From Planctomycetaceae bacterium (lineage in GTDB: Bacteria; Planctomycetota; Planctomycetia; Pirellulales; Pirellulaceae), in assembly GCA_002862265.1 (NCBI GenBank), contig PKCQ01000656.1, positions 1 through 16,255 on the forward strand: a stretch of 16,255 bases of DNA. The letters are read 5' to 3'. The notes beneath the pieces were generated by a model. It worked only from the letters and a program-made list of their open reading frames with translations. It had not been told where the DNA came from and did not search any database. How positions within the stretch are numbered: the stretch's first letter is position 1; each line of letters begins with the position of its first letter. This document shows, piece by piece, positions 14,720-16,255 of this stretch. The position numbers and the translations under genes are program-made.

Positions 14720-16159
14720 TTAAGCCACTGGAGATTTATCACGGGTTCTCATCTTGCTGTTAATCATTCGCCAGCAACGCCAAGCTTCTTCGTTGTTAAG
14801 CGCCAGCAGTGCAATGAAATAGCTAAACGCCCCAATTGGGGCTGCAACCAAAGTGCCTGGGAGTAGCGCCGCGATGAAGTTACTAGAGTAAATGATAAAG
14901 CAACATCCGCAAGCAAAGCCCGCAGCAAGTCCAGCTTGCGTTACGTAGACCGCGCAACCGGTAAAAATTTCGCGGCTACTACGCTTCAACAATGCCCACC
15001 CAAGCACGGTTGCAGTTACCGAGTAATACAAAGAGATGCCAAGTGCGATACCCCATACGCCAATCTGCTGGAAAAGAACGTATTTCACTACCAACCCAAC
15101 TACCAAACAAATTACCCCGATAAGAGTCGGAGTCTTCGTGTCGCCCAACACATAGAACCCTCGTGAGATCAGTTCCGCCAAGCTAGCCCCGAGAAAGAGT
15201 CCCATAAAACTAGTCACTAACCATCCCACCCGTTGCGAATCAGAGGGCAATATCTTGCCGCCCTCAAGTAAATCTCGAATAATCCAAACTGAAAACACGC
15301 TCACTCCAATCGCTACCGGGACTATGAGCAAGCTGATCCGCCGTGCACACAACGCAAAGTGTGTGCTGAAGCCCTTGATACCATCCTTGGAATAGAACTC
15401 CGCCAACTGAGGCAATGCTACGAGTGACAAACTGCTGGCTCCGAGAGCAAGCAAGGCTGCGTGAATACGATGAGCCCAACTAATGTGAGTCAAAGAACCC
15501 TGATCTAATTCCGATGCAAAAATTCGATCCACCATAGGATCTAGTCTTAAAAAAGCGGCTCCCAGAACCAATGGCCATAGCGACGCAAGCAAGCCTCCCA
15601 AACCAACCGCGCCCGCACTTGGAAAACCAAGCTTCGGCACAATCGGGATCAAGTGAATCAACAAACTAAGCACTGAGCCTAAATTGATGGCCCATGCAAT
15701 CAACTCCAAACTGCGATCGCCAAAAAACAGCACCGTGACGAGCTGTGCTGCCGTTCCGATCACACCAGCAGAAGCAGCCACGGCAAACTGATGCTGACTG
15801 TGCAGCACAGCCTGCGCCCAGCTGATCATTCCAAACAAAATGACTTGCCACGACAGAATTCTGAGAAATCCACCGGCAGCCGAGTGCTGTCCAGCTTGCT
15901 TCTGCTCCATCAAGGCTTCTGCAATCGGCAATGCAAACAGGTAGAGCAAGAAACTGATACCGCCGCTGACCACTAGAGTTACCAAGCCAACGAAACTCGC
16001 CAGTCGCCAAGCCGCTCGCTCTTCTTTCGGGTTTTTAAACTTAGCGACAAGCTGTGGCACCAAAACGTAGGAAAGCGAGCCGGTCACAATCGTGGCGAGA
16101 ACGACGGGCAATGCAATTGCAAACTGCAGCGAGTCTGTTCGCGCATCCGCGCCCCACAA
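14720..16159 (-). CDS. murJ: MurJ/MviN-like lipid flippase, N-terminus missing
   Basis: An integral membrane protein with about 13 hydrophobic segments, of the MOP/MATE-like MurJ family that flips lipid-linked cell-wall precursor. The N-terminal ARLWGADARTDSLQFAIALP region matches the usual ARLFGASAATDAFFVAF of MurJ, and central and C-terminal helices such as LISRGFYVLGDTKTPTLIGV fit the family helix 7/8 region (RxFYAxxDTxTP). Only 479 residues remain from TTG 16159. The normal first helix with the SRxxGLxRD motif is absent: the frame is open back to 16198, where an in-frame TGA (16199-16201) stops it. The upstream DNA becomes AT-rich at the same place. The gene is either truncated in the genome or cut by an assembly junction. 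It lies 14 bases before the GXGXG gene. Confidence 0.85.
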   Translation of the reverse strand: MWGADARTDSLQFAIALPVVLATIVTGSLSYVLVPQLVAKFKNPKEERAAWRLASFVGLVTLVVSGGISFLLYLFALPIAEALMEQKQAGQHSAAGGFLRILSWQVILFGMISWAQAVLHSQHQFAVAASAGVIGTAAQLVTVLFFGDRSLELIAWAINLGSVLSLLIHLIPIVPKLGFPSAGAVGLGGLLASLWPLVLGAAFLRLDPMVDRIFASELDQGSLTHISWAHRIHAALLALGASSLSLVALPQLAEFYSKDGIKGFSTHFALCARRISLLIVPVAIGVSVFSVWIIRDLLEGGKILPSDSQRVGWLVTSFMGLFLGASLAELISRGFYVLGDTKTPTLIGVICLVVGLVVKYVLFQQIGVWGIALGISLYYSVTATVLGWALLKRSSREIFTGCAVYVTQAGLAAGFACGCCFIIYSSNFIAALLPGTLVAAPIGAFSYFIALLALNNEEAWRCWRMINSKMRTRDKSPVA

Positions 16160-16180
16160 GCGAGCGTTTGCAGCAAAGAA

Positions 16181-16255
16181 CAGAAAAAATTTGATATTTC
16201 AAAAAGGGCCACTTTAGAGATATACAATAAGAGGTTATCTAAATTATTATACATA
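16181..16255. other. AT-rich tail at the right edge
   Basis: Only 18 of 75 bases are G or C, in sharp contrast to the roughly half-GC sequence of the rest. All three minus-strand frames fail to continue the MurJ N-terminus. The change coincides with the loss of MurJ similarity. It could be an intergenic or inserted segment, or low-quality sequence at a contig end. Confidence 0.55.

Overview
The window reads as chromosomal DNA from a planctomycete, most likely Pirellulales/Rhodopirellula-like. This is inferred from content: a formylglycine-type secreted sulfatase, an ExbB with a signal-peptide N-terminus followed by two different overlapping ExbDs, a membrane-anchored MutS-like ATPase, many GTG/TTG starts and moderate GC. 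No rRNA, tRNA, CRISPR array, insertion sequence or phage gene was recognised.

Layout. (A) 1-6333, minus strand, read right to left: TraB/GumN-family exported protein, secreted sulfatase, exported repeat-like protein, ExbB, ExbD, ExbD, and a SUKH (SMI1/KNR4)-like protein that runs off the left edge. From the sulfatase leftwards the genes are 9 bp apart or less, or overlap, with two ATGA stop/start overlaps, so they look like one operon. The ExbB-ExbD-ExbD set would form a proton-driven inner-membrane motor. TonB and an outer-membrane receptor are not in view. (B) 6334-6584: a divergent intergenic region. (C) 6585-13009, plus strand, loosely spaced: a serine esterase, an M50 intramembrane metalloprotease, the ribosome-associated GTPase HflX, a small frameshifted gene followed by a hairpin, and a membrane-anchored MutS-like ATPase. 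(D) 13026-16255, minus strand, convergent with C: a MurJ-like flippase whose N-terminus is lost in an AT-rich tail, then a stand-alone GXGXG domain (glutamate synthase domain 3 type), then a degenerate relative of the glutamate synthase FMN domain.

The most notable points are the split glutamate-synthase-like pair with an apparently degraded FMN module, the -1 frameshift in the small gene at 10513-10859, the abrupt AT-rich end that removes the MurJ N-terminus, a perfect 16-bp palindrome upstream of the M50 protease, and the SUKH-like protein translationally coupled to an ExbD. I did not find clear proof of a wholly new system. The glutamate-synthase-like pair is the best candidate for undescribed biochemistry.
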